Assembly (NCBI GenBank): GCA_041158165.1
Contig: JBEBBW010000007.1
Location: 1-56,901, forward strand
Length of the DNA: 56,901 nt
Direction of reading: 5' to 3'
Origin: TMED14 sp041158165
GTDB taxonomy: Bacteria; Bacteroidota; Bacteroidia; Flavobacteriales; Schleiferiaceae
Positions 7,966 to 16,910 of the stretch are shown here, piece by piece. A model generated the notes under the pieces. It had not been told where the DNA came from. It saw nothing but the letters and a program-made list of their open reading frames with translations, and did not search any database. Within the stretch, counting starts at the first letter, position 1; every line of letters starts with the position of its first letter. The translations under genes were made by a program, and so were the position numbers.

Positions 7966-10311
7966 CTAGGCCAGGAGCTGCAATTTAGCGAACTTCAAAA
8001 GGAGTTTTTTCTCGCCCGCGTTATCAAACTGAATGGTGGCTTTACCGCCGTCGGCAGCTGGCTCCACTTCGGTTACGGTGCCCGCACCAAAGCGTTCATG
8101 CAGCACCCGTACTCCGGAGGCCAAATTTAGTTCGTTTGCAGGACTTCCCGACGCGGAGGTCGCTTGACCAATAGGAGTAAGGTGGTCAGGCTTGCGGAAC
8201 CGAATGGGGGCGGGTGGGGGCGTCGTGGGCGCGGAGCCCTGCGGGTGCATTTTTTGTGCGGCGGCGCCACGGTACGTTCTGGGTTGCTCCGGATCGCCGA
8301 ACGCGTCCCGAAGTTCCCGCGGCACCCCGTAGTTTTTCGGTAGCTCCGGCACATGGATTTCAAGGTGCTCCTCGTCCAGTTCGTCCAAAAAACGGCTTGG
8401 CTCGCAATCGATTAGCTTTCCCCAACGGTAGCGCACCCGAGCATAGGTAAGGTAGGCCCGCTGCTCAGCGCGCGTAAGTGCCACATAAAACAACCGCCGT
8501 TCTTCTTCGAGGTCGCTGCGCGAATTCATGGCCATCATCGACGGGAACAGGCTATCCTCCATGCCGACGACAAAAACGACAGGGAATTCTAGGCCCTTCG
8601 CCAGGTGGATGGTCATTAAAATGACTTTGGGTTCATCGGTCTCTTGCTCGTCGCGGTCGGTGAGCAGGGCCACGTCCTGCAAAAACGCGCCAAGACTTGG
8701 GTCGCCGCCTTCGGTCTGGCTTTGCTCGTCCACGAAATCCTTGATTCCGTTTAAAAGCTCTTGAACGTTCTCGTACCGGCTAATGCCCTCCGGAGTTTTG
8801 TCCTCGGCGAGCAATTTGACGAGGCCACTGGTGCGCGCAATGTGCTCTACGGTCCCAAACGCATCCATCTGCGTCGCGATGATTCGGTACGAATCAATGA
8901 GGTCTGCAAACGCCACTAGGCGCTCGGCGGTAGGTCGATTGACGCCCAAATCCCACGTCGTCGCATTGCGGACCGCTTCCCAAAGCGGAGTCTGTCGCTC
9001 GTTGGCTACAATCGTTAGCCGGGCGATCGTCGTGTCGCCGATTCCGCGTGCGGGCAAATTAATTACGCGGCGAAGGGCCTCCTCGTCGTTGGGATTCACC
9101 ACGAGGCGCACGTAGGCGAGCACATCTTTGATCTCCTTCCGCTGGTAAAACGACAGTCCGCCATAAATCTGGTACGGAATATTCCTTCTGCGCAGCGCGT
9201 CCTCAAACGAACGCGATTGGGCGTTGGTGCGGTACAGGATGGCGAAGTCGCCGTAGCTCCGCTGCTCCCGGTGCACTAAATCCCAAACGGTCTGGGCTAC
9301 ATATTGGCCCTCGTCGGAATCGCTAACGCTCTGGTGCACTACAATTTTCTCTCCGAGCGGATTCTCGGTCCACACGTCTTTCTCGAGCTGTTCCTTGTTG
9401 TGGGAAATCAGGACATTTGCGGCTTGGACAATGCGTTGGGTACTGCGGTAATTCTGCTCCAGTTTATACAGCGCAGCGTCGGGGTAGTCCTTTTGAAAAT
9501 TGAGAATATTGCGGATGTTGGCCCCTCGAAACGAATAAATACTCTGGGCGTCGTCGCCCACCACACAAATGTTCTCAAAGCGCGCAGCCAGGGCCTTCAC
9601 GATCAGGTACTGTGCGTGGTTGGTATCCTGATACTCATCCACTAACAAGTAGCGAAAGCGTTCTTGGTACTTCGCCAGCGCGTCGGGAAAGCGCGCAAAC
9701 AGCTCATTGGTTTTGAGCAGGAGGTCGTCAAAGTCCATGGCGCCGGCTCGAAAACAGCGTTCCATGTACTGGTTGTATACCTCGCCAAGCTTCGGCATGC
9801 GTGCGGCTGCGTCCTGCTCCTGAAGGTCGGCACGGGCAGCGTAGGCCTTTGGCGTGATCAGGCTGTTTTTGTAGGCCGAAATTCGAGATGCCACCGACTT
9901 CGTCTTGTACACCTCTTTGTCAAGGTTCAGTTCTTTAATGACGTTGGCTAACACCTTTTGGGCATCCTCGGCATCATAGATCGTGAAATTGCTGGGGAAT
10001 CCGAGCCGCTCACCCTCAACGCGCAGTATTCGGGCGAAAATGCTGTGGAACGTACCCATCCAAACGTTCTTCGCTTCCTCTGGACCGATGACCTTGGCAA
10101 TGCGCTCCTTCATTTCGCGCGCAGCCTTGTTGGTAAACGTCAGTGCGAGGATCTGAAAGGCATCCGTTCCCTGTTGAATTAAGTGCGCAATGCGGTAGGT
10201 AAGTACCCGGGTTTTGCCTGATCCCGCACCAGCAATGACCATGACGGGTCCTTTAGTATGCTCTGCTGCCTTGCGTTGGGCTGGGTTTAGTCCGCTTAAT
10301 AGTCCTTCCAT
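7966..10311 (-). CDS. pcrA: ATP-dependent DNA helicase, UvrD/PcrA type (SF1A)
   Basis: This 781-residue SF1 helicase unwinds DNA 3' to 5' in repair and replication restart. Visible motifs: Q motif/LNPAQRKA at the start, Walker A AGAGSGKT (residues 27-34), DExx box LLVDEYQDTN, then GDDAQSIYSFRGA, YRSTQRIV, LMTIHLAKGLEFPVVFV and VALTRAEQRAYLTYA. The C-terminus carries a small beta domain (VRVLHERFGAGTV) like the Tudor-like RNA-polymerase-binding tail of PcrA, which favours PcrA over Rep. ATG at 10311 fits the family start; an in-frame TTG four codons earlier overlaps the promoter box. It is the first gene of a minus-strand operon with DUF4290, murA and perhaps the TlpA-like gene. Confidence 0.96.
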   Translation of the reverse strand: MEGLLSGLNPAQRKAAEHTKGPVMVIAGAGSGKTRVLTYRIAHLIQQGTDAFQILALTFTNKAAREMKERIAKVIGPEEAKNVWMGTFHSIFARILRVEGERLGFPSNFTIYDAEDAQKVLANVIKELNLDKEVYKTKSVASRISAYKNSLITPKAYAARADLQEQDAAARMPKLGEVYNQYMERCFRAGAMDFDDLLLKTNELFARFPDALAKYQERFRYLLVDEYQDTNHAQYLIVKALAARFENICVVGDDAQSIYSFRGANIRNILNFQKDYPDAALYKLEQNYRSTQRIVQAANVLISHNKEQLEKDVWTENPLGEKIVVHQSVSDSDEGQYVAQTVWDLVHREQRSYGDFAILYRTNAQSRSFEDALRRRNIPYQIYGGLSFYQRKEIKDVLAYVRLVVNPNDEEALRRVINLPARGIGDTTIARLTIVANERQTPLWEAVRNATTWDLGVNRPTAERLVAFADLIDSYRIIATQMDAFGTVEHIARTSGLVKLLAEDKTPEGISRYENVQELLNGIKDFVDEQSQTEGGDPSLGAFLQDVALLTDRDEQETDEPKVILMTIHLAKGLEFPVVFVVGMEDSLFPSMMAMNSRSDLEEERRLFYVALTRAEQRAYLTYARVRYRWGKLIDCEPSRFLDELDEEHLEIHVPELPKNYGVPRELRDAFGDPEQPRTYRGAAAQKMHPQGSAPTTPPPAPIRFRKPDHLTPIGQATSASGSPANELNLASGVRVLHERFGAGTVTEVEPAADGGKATIQFDNAGEKKLLLKFAKLQLLA

Positions 10312-10320
10312 GATGCCCCA

Positions 10321-10328
10321 CAAAAGTA
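10321..10328 (-). promoter_or_regulatory. -7 promoter box of the helicase-murA operon
   Basis: TACTTTTG on the minus strand fits the Bacteroidota TAnnTTTG box exactly. It ends 9 bases before the helicase ATG, so the mRNA would have an extremely short leader. Confidence 0.65.
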
Positions 10329-10413
10329 GGCGGGACCCGCGGCCGGCACACCCGAAGTGGAAAACTTTGAAATTCTTTTTAATAGGTACACATGATTACA
10401 CAAGAAATTGTTC

Positions 10414-10421
10414 TACATTTG
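10414..10421 (+). promoter_or_regulatory. -7 promoter box of the rpsL ribosomal supercluster
   Basis: TACATTTG fits TAnnTTTG and is followed by CAGTCCCC, resembling the start regions of the rpsA and tRNA promoters in this window. A clear -33 TTTG box at the usual spacing is not seen. It precedes rpsL by 62 bases. Confidence 0.7.
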
Positions 10422-10483
10422 CAGTCCCCAAAAAAGTGGGGGTAAACTTTTATTTCTACCGACGTCAAACCACGTAGAAGAGC
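10422..10483 (+). promoter_or_regulatory. Structured 5' leader of the rpsL operon
   Basis: The leader holds two possible hairpins: CCCC/GGGG around an A-rich loop just after the promoter, and TTCTAC (10454-10459) pairing with GTAGAA (10474-10479) right before the rpsL ATG. The second could hide the start site. Ribosomal proteins of the str operon (S7 in E. coli) are known to regulate their own mRNA; that this leader does so is inference. Confidence 0.35.
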
Positions 10484-10864
10484 ATGCCAACGATCCAACA
10501 ACTAGTCCGCAAAGGACGCGTCACCCTGGAAAAGAAGAGCAAGTCGGCCGCACTGGACGCTTGCCCGCAACGCCGTGGCGTTTGCACCCGGGTGTACACC
10601 ACCACTCCTAAGAAGCCGAATTCCGCTATGCGCAAGGTTGCGCGTGTGCGCTTGACCAACGGCAATGAAGTCAACGCCTACATCGGAGGTGAAGGCCACA
10701 ACCTACAAGAGCACAGCATCGTCTTGGTTCGCGGAGGTCGTGTGAAAGACCTTCCTGGTGTGCGCTACCACATCGTTCGCGGTGCCCTTGATACGGCCGG
10801 CGTTAACGGTCGTATGCAGCGCCGCTCGAAGTACGGAGCTAAGCGTCCTAAGGCTAAAAAATAA
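10484..10864 (+). CDS. rpsL: 30S ribosomal protein S12
   Basis: S12 sits at the decoding centre of the 30S subunit and controls accuracy. The 126-residue sequence is typical: MPTIQQLVRKGR, CPQRRGVCTRVYTTTPKKPNSA, and the PGVRYHIVRGALD loop. The lysine-rich loops where streptomycin-resistance changes arise (TTPKKPNSA and GGRVKDLPG) carry the wild-type, sensitive residues. It is the first gene of the long supercluster and has its own promoter and leader upstream. Confidence 0.98.
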   Translation: MPTIQQLVRKGRVTLEKKSKSAALDACPQRRGVCTRVYTTTPKKPNSAMRKVARVRLTNGNEVNAYIGGEGHNLQEHSIVLVRGGRVKDLPGVRYHIVRGALDTAGVNGRMQRRSKYGAKRPKAKK

Positions 10865-10876
10865 TATTAAGGAATC

Positions 10877-11347
10877 ATGAGAAAGACCCGTGCCAAGAAG
10901 CGCCCGTTGCTGCCGGATCCCCGCTTCAACGATCCCCTCGTTACCCGGTTTGTAAACAACATGATGCTCGACGGCAAGAAGTCGACGGCGTTCAAGATCT
11001 TCTACGATGCCATTGATTTGGTATCTGAGCGCACTGGCGAGGCCAACGGCCTAGACCAGTGGAAGACTGCGTTGACCAACGTCATGCCGCACGTAGAAGT
11101 GCGCAGCCGTCGTGTAGGTGGTGCTACCTTCCAAATTCCTCAGCAGATTCGCCCAGAGCGCAAAATCTCGGTTGCGATGAAGTGGTTGATCGGATACGCA
11201 CGTGGCCGCAACGAAAAGAGCATGGCTGGAAAGCTTGCTGGCGAAATCATGGCTGCTGCCAAAGAAGAAGGCGCAGCAGTGAAAAAGCGCATGGATACGC
11301 ACAAAATGGCTGAGGCCAACAAGGCGTTCTCACACTTCCGTTTCTAA
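10877..11347 (+). CDS. rpsG: 30S ribosomal protein S7
   Basis: S7 is a primary 16S rRNA-binding protein that starts assembly of the 30S head and contacts E-site tRNA. The 156-residue sequence starts MRKTRAKKRPLLPDPRF and contains VEVRSRRVGGATFQIP and the RGRNEKSMAGKLAGE helix. It lies 12 bases after rpsL and 18 before fusA, the classic str order. In E. coli S7 is also the translational repressor of this operon; whether that holds here is unknown. Confidence 0.98.
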   Translation: MRKTRAKKRPLLPDPRFNDPLVTRFVNNMMLDGKKSTAFKIFYDAIDLVSERTGEANGLDQWKTALTNVMPHVEVRSRRVGGATFQIPQQIRPERKISVAMKWLIGYARGRNEKSMAGKLAGEIMAAAKEEGAAVKKRMDTHKMAEANKAFSHFRF

Positions 11348-11365
11348 TAGATCTCGAATTCGAAG

Positions 11366-13495
11366 ATGGCTTCACGCGACCTTAAATACACCCGCAACAT
11401 CGGCATCATGGCCCACATTGATGCTGGTAAAACGACCACGACCGAGCGTATCCTCTACTACACTGGCGTAAGCCACAAGATTGGTGAGGTACACGACGGC
11501 GCTGCTACCATGGACTGGATGGTTCAGGAGCAGGAGCGCGGCATCACCATTACCTCCGCGGCAACGACGTGCTTTTGGCGCTTTCCGACGGTGCAGGGCA
11601 AAGACATCGCTGGCCAAACGGAAGAGTACAAGATCAACATCATCGACACTCCAGGACACGTTGACTTCACGGTAGAAGTAGAGCGCTCACTTCGCGTACT
11701 CGACGGTGCCGTGGCTCTTCTGTGTGCCGTAGGTGGTGTTCAGCCTCAGACCGAAACGGTTTGGCGCCAGGCTACCAAGTACAGCGTTCCCCGTATTGCG
11801 TTTGTAAACAAGATGGACCGCACGGGTGCTGACTTCTTCAACGTTGTTCGCCAGATCGACGACAAACTTCGCGGCAATGCAGTTCCGCTTCAAGTGCCCA
11901 TCGGTGCAGAAGCTGAGTTCCGCGGCGTAGTTGACCTGCTTACGAAGAAGGCCATCATTTGGAACGACGAGACCCAGGGAATGACCTTCGACGAGATCGA
12001 GATTCCGGCTGACTTGGTTAGCACGGTGGAGGAGTACCGTGAGAAGCTCGTTGAGGCCGTTGCGGAGTTCGACGACAACTTGATGGAGAAGTTTTTTGAA
12101 GACCCCGCGAGCATTACCCGCGAGGAACTGACCGCGGCCATCCGCAAGGCGGTTATCGCCATGAAGATTACGCCGGTTCTGTGTGGTTCAGCCTTCAAAA
12201 ACAAGGGCGTTCAGACCATGCTCGACGCCGTTATGGAATACCTTCCCTCACCGGTAGACGTTGACGCCATCACCGGCATCAATCCCGATACCGAATTGGA
12301 AGAGATTCGCAAGCCCGAATCAACCGAGCCCTTCGCTGCGCTCGCGTTTAAGATTGCGACCGACCCCTTCGTAGGGCGTTTGTGCTTCTTCCGCGTGTAC
12401 TCCGGTAAAATTGACGCGGGTTCGTACGTGAAAAACATGCGCACCGGAAACAAGGAGCGCATCAGCCGCATCTTCCAGATGCACGCGAACAAGCAGAACC
12501 CGGTAGAAATGATCGAAGCCGGTGATATCGGCGCCGGTGTAGGCTTCAAAGACATTCGTACGGGAGATACCCTCTGCGACGAAAAGAAGCCCATCGTGTT
12601 GGAGTCCATGAGCTTCCCCGAGCCCGTTATTGGTTTGGCGGTTGAGCCGAAGACGCAAGCCGACGTAGATAAGTTGGGTATGTCCCTGGCTAAATTGGCC
12701 GAAGAGGATCCCACCTTCCGCGTGCACACCGACGAAGAGACCGGTCAAACGGTAATCTCTGGTATGGGTGAGCTTCACTTGGAGATCATCGTGGACCGCC
12801 TCAAGCGTGAGTTCAAGGTTGAATGTAACCAAGGCGCTCCTCAAGTTCAGTACAAAGAAGCCTTGACGGCTGCCGTTAACCACCGCGAAGTGTACAAGAA
12901 GCAGACGGGTGGTCGCGGTAAGTTCGCTGACATCGTCTTCTCTATCGGACCTGCTGACGAAGGCTTCGCTGGCGGACTCCAGTTCGTGAATGAGATTAAG
13001 GGCGGTAACGTTCCTAAAGAATACGTTCCTTCAATTGAGAAGGGCTTCAAAGAAGCGATGAAAAACGGTCCTTTGGCTGGTTACGGTATCGACTCGATGA
13101 AGGTTACGCTAACCGACGGTTCATTCCACCCGGTTGACTCGGATTCGCTTTCGTTTGAATTGGCGGCTAAAATTGGATTTAAAGAGGCTGCCCGCAAGGC
13201 GCGCCCGGTAATCCTCGAGCCGATCATGAAGATGGAGGTAGTTATGCCAGAAGTCAACATGGGAGACGTTGTGGGTGACCTCAACAAGCGCCGCGGTATG
13301 GTAGAAGGTATGGATACGAAGGACGGCGACAGCCTCGTTCGTGCCAAAGTACCCTTGAGTGAAATGTTCGGATACGTAACCACGTTGCGTACGCTGACCT
13401 CTGGTCGCGGTTCTTCGAGCATGGAATTCAGCCACTTCTCAGAGACCCCACAAAACATCTCTGAGGCCGTTATTGAAAAAGTTAAAGGCAAATAA
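11366..13495 (+). CDS. fusA: Elongation factor G
   Basis: EF-G is the GTPase that moves tRNAs and mRNA through the ribosome after peptide-bond formation and, with RRF, recycles ribosomes. The 709-residue protein has the G1 motif AHIDAGKTT, the switch II DTPGHVDFT, and NKMD for guanine recognition, then domains II to V including the HSDSDS-like tip region and GRGSSSMEFSHF near the end. The family length is about 700. It is the third gene of the str part of the cluster and is followed after 8 bases by rpsJ, with no tuf gene in between, as is common in Bacteroidota. Confidence 0.98.
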   Translation: MASRDLKYTRNIGIMAHIDAGKTTTTERILYYTGVSHKIGEVHDGAATMDWMVQEQERGITITSAATTCFWRFPTVQGKDIAGQTEEYKINIIDTPGHVDFTVEVERSLRVLDGAVALLCAVGGVQPQTETVWRQATKYSVPRIAFVNKMDRTGADFFNVVRQIDDKLRGNAVPLQVPIGAEAEFRGVVDLLTKKAIIWNDETQGMTFDEIEIPADLVSTVEEYREKLVEAVAEFDDNLMEKFFEDPASITREELTAAIRKAVIAMKITPVLCGSAFKNKGVQTMLDAVMEYLPSPVDVDAITGINPDTELEEIRKPESTEPFAALAFKIATDPFVGRLCFFRVYSGKIDAGSYVKNMRTGNKERISRIFQMHANKQNPVEMIEAGDIGAGVGFKDIRTGDTLCDEKKPIVLESMSFPEPVIGLAVEPKTQADVDKLGMSLAKLAEEDPTFRVHTDEETGQTVISGMGELHLEIIVDRLKREFKVECNQGAPQVQYKEALTAAVNHREVYKKQTGGRGKFADIVFSIGPADEGFAGGLQFVNEIKGGNVPKEYVPSIEKGFKEAMKNGPLAGYGIDSMKVTLTDGSFHPVDSDSLSFELAAKIGFKEAARKARPVILEPIMKMEVVMPEVNMGDVVGDLNKRRGMVEGMDTKDGDSLVRAKVPLSEMFGYVTTLRTLTSGRGSSSMEFSHFSETPQNISEAVIEKVKGK

Positions 13496-13503
13496 TAGGA
13501 TCG

Positions 13504-13809
13504 ATGAGCCAGAAAATTCGCATCAAGCTTAAGTCCTACGACCACAACCTCGTAGACAAGAGCGCCGAGAAAATTGTTAAGACGGTGAAGAGCACCGGAG
13601 CCGTAGTAAACGGTCCGATTCCCTTGCCTACCAACAAGCGCATCTACACTGTACTGCGCAGCCCGCACGTCAATAAAAAGGCGCGTGAGCAATTCGAGTT
13701 GTCAAGCTACAAGCGTCTGCTTGACATCTACTCGTCTTCAAGTAAAACCATCGATGCCCTGATGAAGCTTGAGCTTCCCAGCGGTGTTGAGGTCGAAATC
13801 AAAGTGTAA
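13504..13809 (+). CDS. rpsJ: 30S ribosomal protein S10
   Basis: S10 is part of the 30S head and, as NusE, also joins antitermination complexes with NusB. The 101-residue sequence has the typical KIRIKLKSYDHNLVDKSAEKIV start, the long loop PIPLPTNKRIYTVLRSPHV, and the end DALMKLELPSGVEVEIKV. It opens the S10 part of the supercluster directly after fusA, with an 8-base gap, so str and S10 operons are fused here. Confidence 0.98.
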   Translation: MSQKIRIKLKSYDHNLVDKSAEKIVKTVKSTGAVVNGPIPLPTNKRIYTVLRSPHVNKKAREQFELSSYKRLLDIYSSSSKTIDALMKLELPSGVEVEIKV

Positions 13810-13830
13810 TAACCCCTAGAATTCCTGAAA

Positions 13831-14442
13831 ATGCCTGGACTAATTGGCAAAAAAATCGGAATGACCAGCATCTTCGACGGTGACGGGAAGAACTTCCCGT
13901 GCACCGTTATTGAGCTTGGCCCCTGCGTGGTGACCCAGCTCAAGACGAACGATGTCGATGGTTACGAAGCCGTGCAGATCGGCTTTGGCGAAAAGAAAAA
14001 CGCCATCGCACCTGCCTCCGGCCACGCTGCAAAGGCAAACACCTCTGCTAAAGCGAAATATGTTGAATTCCGCGAGTTCGGTTCGGAAGTGGCCCTCGGT
14101 GAAGTACTCACCGTTGCTATGTTCGAAGAAGGCGAGTTCGTTGACGTCGTTGGCCAATCAAAGGGCAAGGGCTTCCAGGGGGTAGTAAAGCGTCACGGCT
14201 TTGCCGGTGTCGGCGAGTCTACCCACGGTCAGCACAACCGCCTTCGCGCTCCAGGTTCGATCGGTGCGGGTTCTGACCCCAGCCGTGTATTCCGTGGAAT
14301 GCGCATGGCCGGTCGTACTGGCAACAGCCGTGTTAAAGTTCAAAACCTTCAAATTTTGAAGGTCGATGCAGAAAAGAATCTGCTCGTAGTTAAAGGTTCC
14401 ATTCCCGGCGCGAAGCAATCGCTCGTAATTGTAGAGAAGTAA
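13831..14442 (+). CDS. rplC: 50S ribosomal protein L3
   Basis: L3 is an early assembly protein of the 50S subunit whose long loop reaches toward the peptidyl transferase centre. The 203-residue protein starts MPGLIGKKIGMTSIFDG and has SKGKGFQGVVKRHGF and the GSIGAGSDPSRVFRGMRMAGR loop, including the glutamine-region context that is methylated in E. coli. Its stop shares a base with the rplD start (TAATG), indicating coupled translation. Confidence 0.98.
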   Translation: MPGLIGKKIGMTSIFDGDGKNFPCTVIELGPCVVTQLKTNDVDGYEAVQIGFGEKKNAIAPASGHAAKANTSAKAKYVEFREFGSEVALGEVLTVAMFEEGEFVDVVGQSKGKGFQGVVKRHGFAGVGESTHGQHNRLRAPGSIGAGSDPSRVFRGMRMAGRTGNSRVKVQNLQILKVDAEKNLLVVKGSIPGAKQSLVIVEK

Positions 14443-15074
14443 TGGAAGTTCGCATTCTCAACCAGCAAGGTAAAGAGACTGGCCGCACGGCTCAGTTGAA
14501 CGACGAGATCTTCGGCATCACGCCGAACGATCACGCGATGTACCTCGACGTGAAGCAGTACCTGGCAAACCAGCGTCAAGGTACCCACAAGTCAAAGCAA
14601 CGCGCTGAAATCGCACGTACCACGAAGAAGCTGCACAAGCAAAAGGGCACCGGTGGTGCGCGCCACGGCAGCATGAAGTCTCCGTTGTACCGCGGTGGTG
14701 GTCGTGTCTTCGGTCCAATTCCTCACGACTACGGCTTCAAGCTCAACAAGAAGCTTAAGTTGGTGGCGCGTAAGTCGGCTTTAAGCCAATTGGCAGCGTC
14801 AAATCAGATCTTGGTCGTGGACCAGATCTCGATGACCGCTCCAAAAACAAAAGACTACGCGGTGATTCTTAAGGCCTTAGGTCTTGAGGGCAAGAAATCC
14901 ACGGTAGTATTGGCTGAACCGAATAATTCAGTATATTTGTCGTCCCGCAATTTTGAGGGCTCAAAAGTCGTAATCGCTTCAGAATTAAGCACTTACGGAA
15001 TTTTGAACGGTGGCACACTGGTCTTAGTAGAGCCTTCGATTGCGAAAATTGAAACTGCCTTAGCGGCCAAATAG
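14442..15074 (+). CDS. rplD: 50S ribosomal protein L4
   Basis: L4 binds 23S rRNA early in assembly and its extended loop lines the nascent-peptide exit tunnel. The 210-residue protein shows the loop KQKGTGGARHGSMKSPLYRGGGRVFGP, which holds the macrolide-related tunnel residues. In E. coli L4 represses the S10 operon. The last third of the gene is more AT-rich than its neighbours and contains a strong promoter-like sequence (14910-14939). Its stop overlaps an in-frame GTG just before the rplW ATG. Confidence 0.98.
   Translation: MEVRILNQQGKETGRTAQLNDEIFGITPNDHAMYLDVKQYLANQRQGTHKSKQRAEIARTTKKLHKQKGTGGARHGSMKSPLYRGGGRVFGPIPHDYGFKLNKKLKLVARKSALSQLAASNQILVVDQISMTAPKTKDYAVILKALGLEGKKSTVVLAEPNNSVYLSSRNFEGSKVVIASELSTYGILNGGTLVLVEPSIAKIETALAAK
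14910..14939 (+). promoter_or_regulatory. Candidate internal promoter within rplD
   Basis: TTG (14910-14912), a 19-base spacer and TATATTTG (14932-14939) match the Bacteroidota -33/-7 consensus in both boxes and spacing, followed by TCGTCCC as at other promoters in this window. It would serve rplW and everything downstream. Confidence 0.5.
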
Positions 15075-15076
15075 TG

Positions 15077-15370
15077 ATGGAACAGATTCTCATTCGCCCG
15101 GTACTCACCGAGAAAGCGACTGCCTCAGCAGAGGGAGCGAATCGCTACACTTTTGTCGTAGACAAAAAAGCCAACAAGGTTCAGATTAAGAAAGCGGTAG
15201 AGGCTGCATACAAAGTGAACGTGGAGAACGTACGCACGATGATTGCACCCGCTAAGCGCATTGTACGCTACACCAAAGCCGGTATGATGGAAGGTCGAAA
15301 GCCTTCTGTTAAGAAAGCCGTAATCGAGGTGCGTGCTGGTGAAACAATTGATATCTACGCTAACCTCTAA
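15077..15370 (+). CDS. rplW: 50S ribosomal protein L23
   Basis: L23 lies at the tunnel exit and is the docking site for trigger factor and SRP. The 97-residue protein has LIRPVLTEKATASAE and the basic hairpin that binds 23S rRNA. ATG at 15077 is preferred; a GTG directly before it overlaps the rplD stop. It fits the usual S10 order rplC-rplD-rplW-rplB. Confidence 0.97.
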   Translation: MEQILIRPVLTEKATASAEGANRYTFVVDKKANKVQIKKAVEAAYKVNVENVRTMIAPAKRIVRYTKAGMMEGRKPSVKKAVIEVRAGETIDIYANL

Positions 15371-15373
15371 GTC

Positions 15374-16198
15374 ATGGGCGTACGTAAACTAAAACCGATG
15401 ACCCCAGGCCAGCGCCTGCGTTCGGTTAATGATTTCGCTGCGGTTACGGCTTCGGCTCCTGAAAAGAGCTTAACCGTTCCCAAGAAGCGCTCCGGCGGTC
15501 GCAACAACACCGGTAAAATGACGATGCGCTACCTCGGTGGTGGTGCGAAGCAGCGTTACCGTTTGGTTGACTTCAAGCGTGAGAAGTTTAACATTCCCGC
15601 AACGGTTAAAACCATTGAGTACGATCCAAACCGTACTGCGTTCATCGCCCTGTTGGTGTATGCCGACGGTGAGAAGCGCTACATCATTGCACCCAACGGT
15701 CTTCAAGTTGGTCAAACGGTGTACAGCGGTTCAGGCATTGCTCCTGAAGTTGGCAACGCCATGAAGCTTGCTGATATGCCTTTGGGTACGATCGTGCACA
15801 ACATTGAGCTTCGTCCTGGTCAAGGTGGTATCATCGCTCGTTCTGCTGGTGCATTCGCTCAGTTGGCGGCTCGCGATGGAAAGTACGCTGTACTTCGCAT
15901 GCCTTCAGGCGAAAGCCGCATGATCCTCACGGAGTGTATGGCCACCGTAGGTACGGTATCGAATGCTGACCACGCACAAGTTGACAGCGGTAAAGCAGGT
16001 CGCAGCCGTTGGTTGGGACGCCGTCCGCGCAACCGTGGTGTGGCTATGAACCCAGTTGATCACCCCATGGGTGGTGGTGAAGGTCGCGCTTCAGGTGGAC
16101 ACCCGCGTTCGCGCAAGGGTCTACCCGCGAAGGGCTACAAGACGCGCACGCCGAAGAAGGCGAGCAACCGCTACATCATCGAAAAACGCAAGAAGTAA
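15374..16198 (+). CDS. rplB: 50S ribosomal protein L2
   Basis: L2 is needed for subunit joining and peptidyl transferase activity. The 274-residue sequence shows SGGRNNTGKMTMRYLGGGAK, the RNA-binding GQGGIIARSAGAFAQL region, and the conserved C-terminal NPVDHPMGGGEGR loop whose histidine (in NPVDHP) is the functionally critical residue in E. coli. Length and order are normal for the S10 cluster. Confidence 0.98.
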   Translation: MGVRKLKPMTPGQRLRSVNDFAAVTASAPEKSLTVPKKRSGGRNNTGKMTMRYLGGGAKQRYRLVDFKREKFNIPATVKTIEYDPNRTAFIALLVYADGEKRYIIAPNGLQVGQTVYSGSGIAPEVGNAMKLADMPLGTIVHNIELRPGQGGIIARSAGAFAQLAARDGKYAVLRMPSGESRMILTECMATVGTVSNADHAQVDSGKAGRSRWLGRRPRNRGVAMNPVDHPMGGGEGRASGGHPRSRKGLPAKGYKTRTPKKASNRYIIEKRKK

Positions 16199-16200
16199 TC

Positions 16201-16479
16201 ATGGCACGTTCGCTCAAAAAAGGTCCCTACATCCATTTCAAGCTTGAGAAGCGCGTAATGGAGAATGTGGAATCAGGTAAGAAGACCGTGATCAAGACGT
16301 GGTCTCGCGCTTCAATGATTAGCCCAGATTTTGTCGGTCAGACCATTGCGGTTCACAACGGCAAGACATTCGTTCCGGTTTATGTTACCGAGAACATGGT
16401 AGGCCACAAGCTTGGAGAATTTGCTCCGACGCGCGTGTTCCGCGGCCATGCTGGTAAAAAAGATAAAGGCAAAAAATAG
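16201..16479 (+). CDS. rpsS: 30S ribosomal protein S19
   Basis: S19 binds in the 30S head with S13 and contacts the A-site finger. The 92-residue protein has MARSLKKGPYIHFKLE, KTWSRASMISPDFVGQTIAV and the GHKLGEFAPTRVFRGH motif. It starts two bases after the rplB stop without a Shine-Dalgarno sequence, typical of the cluster. Confidence 0.98.
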   Translation: MARSLKKGPYIHFKLEKRVMENVESGKKTVIKTWSRASMISPDFVGQTIAVHNGKTFVPVYVTENMVGHKLGEFAPTRVFRGHAGKKDKGKK

Positions 16480-16485
16480 TAAGCG

Positions 16486-16908
16486 ATGGGAGCTCGTAAG
16501 AAAAACCGCGCCAATGCGATCAAAGAGGCACGCCGCAGTGTAGCAATGGCTTCACTGAACAACTGCCCGACTTCGCCGCGCAAGATGCGCCTGATGGCTG
16601 ACCTCATTCGTGGAATGGAGGTAGCTAAGGCACTCTACGTCCTGAAGCACAGTGGAAAAGAGGCGTCAATTCGCCTTGAGAAACTTCTGCTTTCTGCCTT
16701 GAGCAACTGGCAAGCGAAAAACCCGGAGGCTTCGGTCGACGCAGGTCTAATCGTTCAGAGCATCTCGGTTGATGGTGGCCGTATGCTGAAGCGCATCCAA
16801 CCCGCACCGCAGGGCCGTGCCCACCGTGTGCGCAAGCGTTCAAACCACGTTACCCTGGTTGTGGGTCGTGTTGCCGAAGAAGGTTCAACTAGCTCTGAAA
16901 ACGCCTAA
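16486..16908 (+). CDS. rplV: 50S ribosomal protein L22
   Basis: L22 spans all 23S rRNA domains, and its beta hairpin lines the exit tunnel next to L4. The 140-residue protein has NNCPTSPRKMRLMADLIRG and the hairpin region GGRMLKRIQPAPQGRAHRVRK. About 20 extra residues precede the core, as is common in Bacteroidota. It is followed directly by rpsC. Confidence 0.97.
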   Translation: MGARKKNRANAIKEARRSVAMASLNNCPTSPRKMRLMADLIRGMEVAKALYVLKHSGKEASIRLEKLLLSALSNWQAKNPEASVDAGLIVQSISVDGGRMLKRIQPAPQGRAHRVRKRSNHVTLVVGRVAEEGSTSSENA

Positions 16909-16910
16909 TC

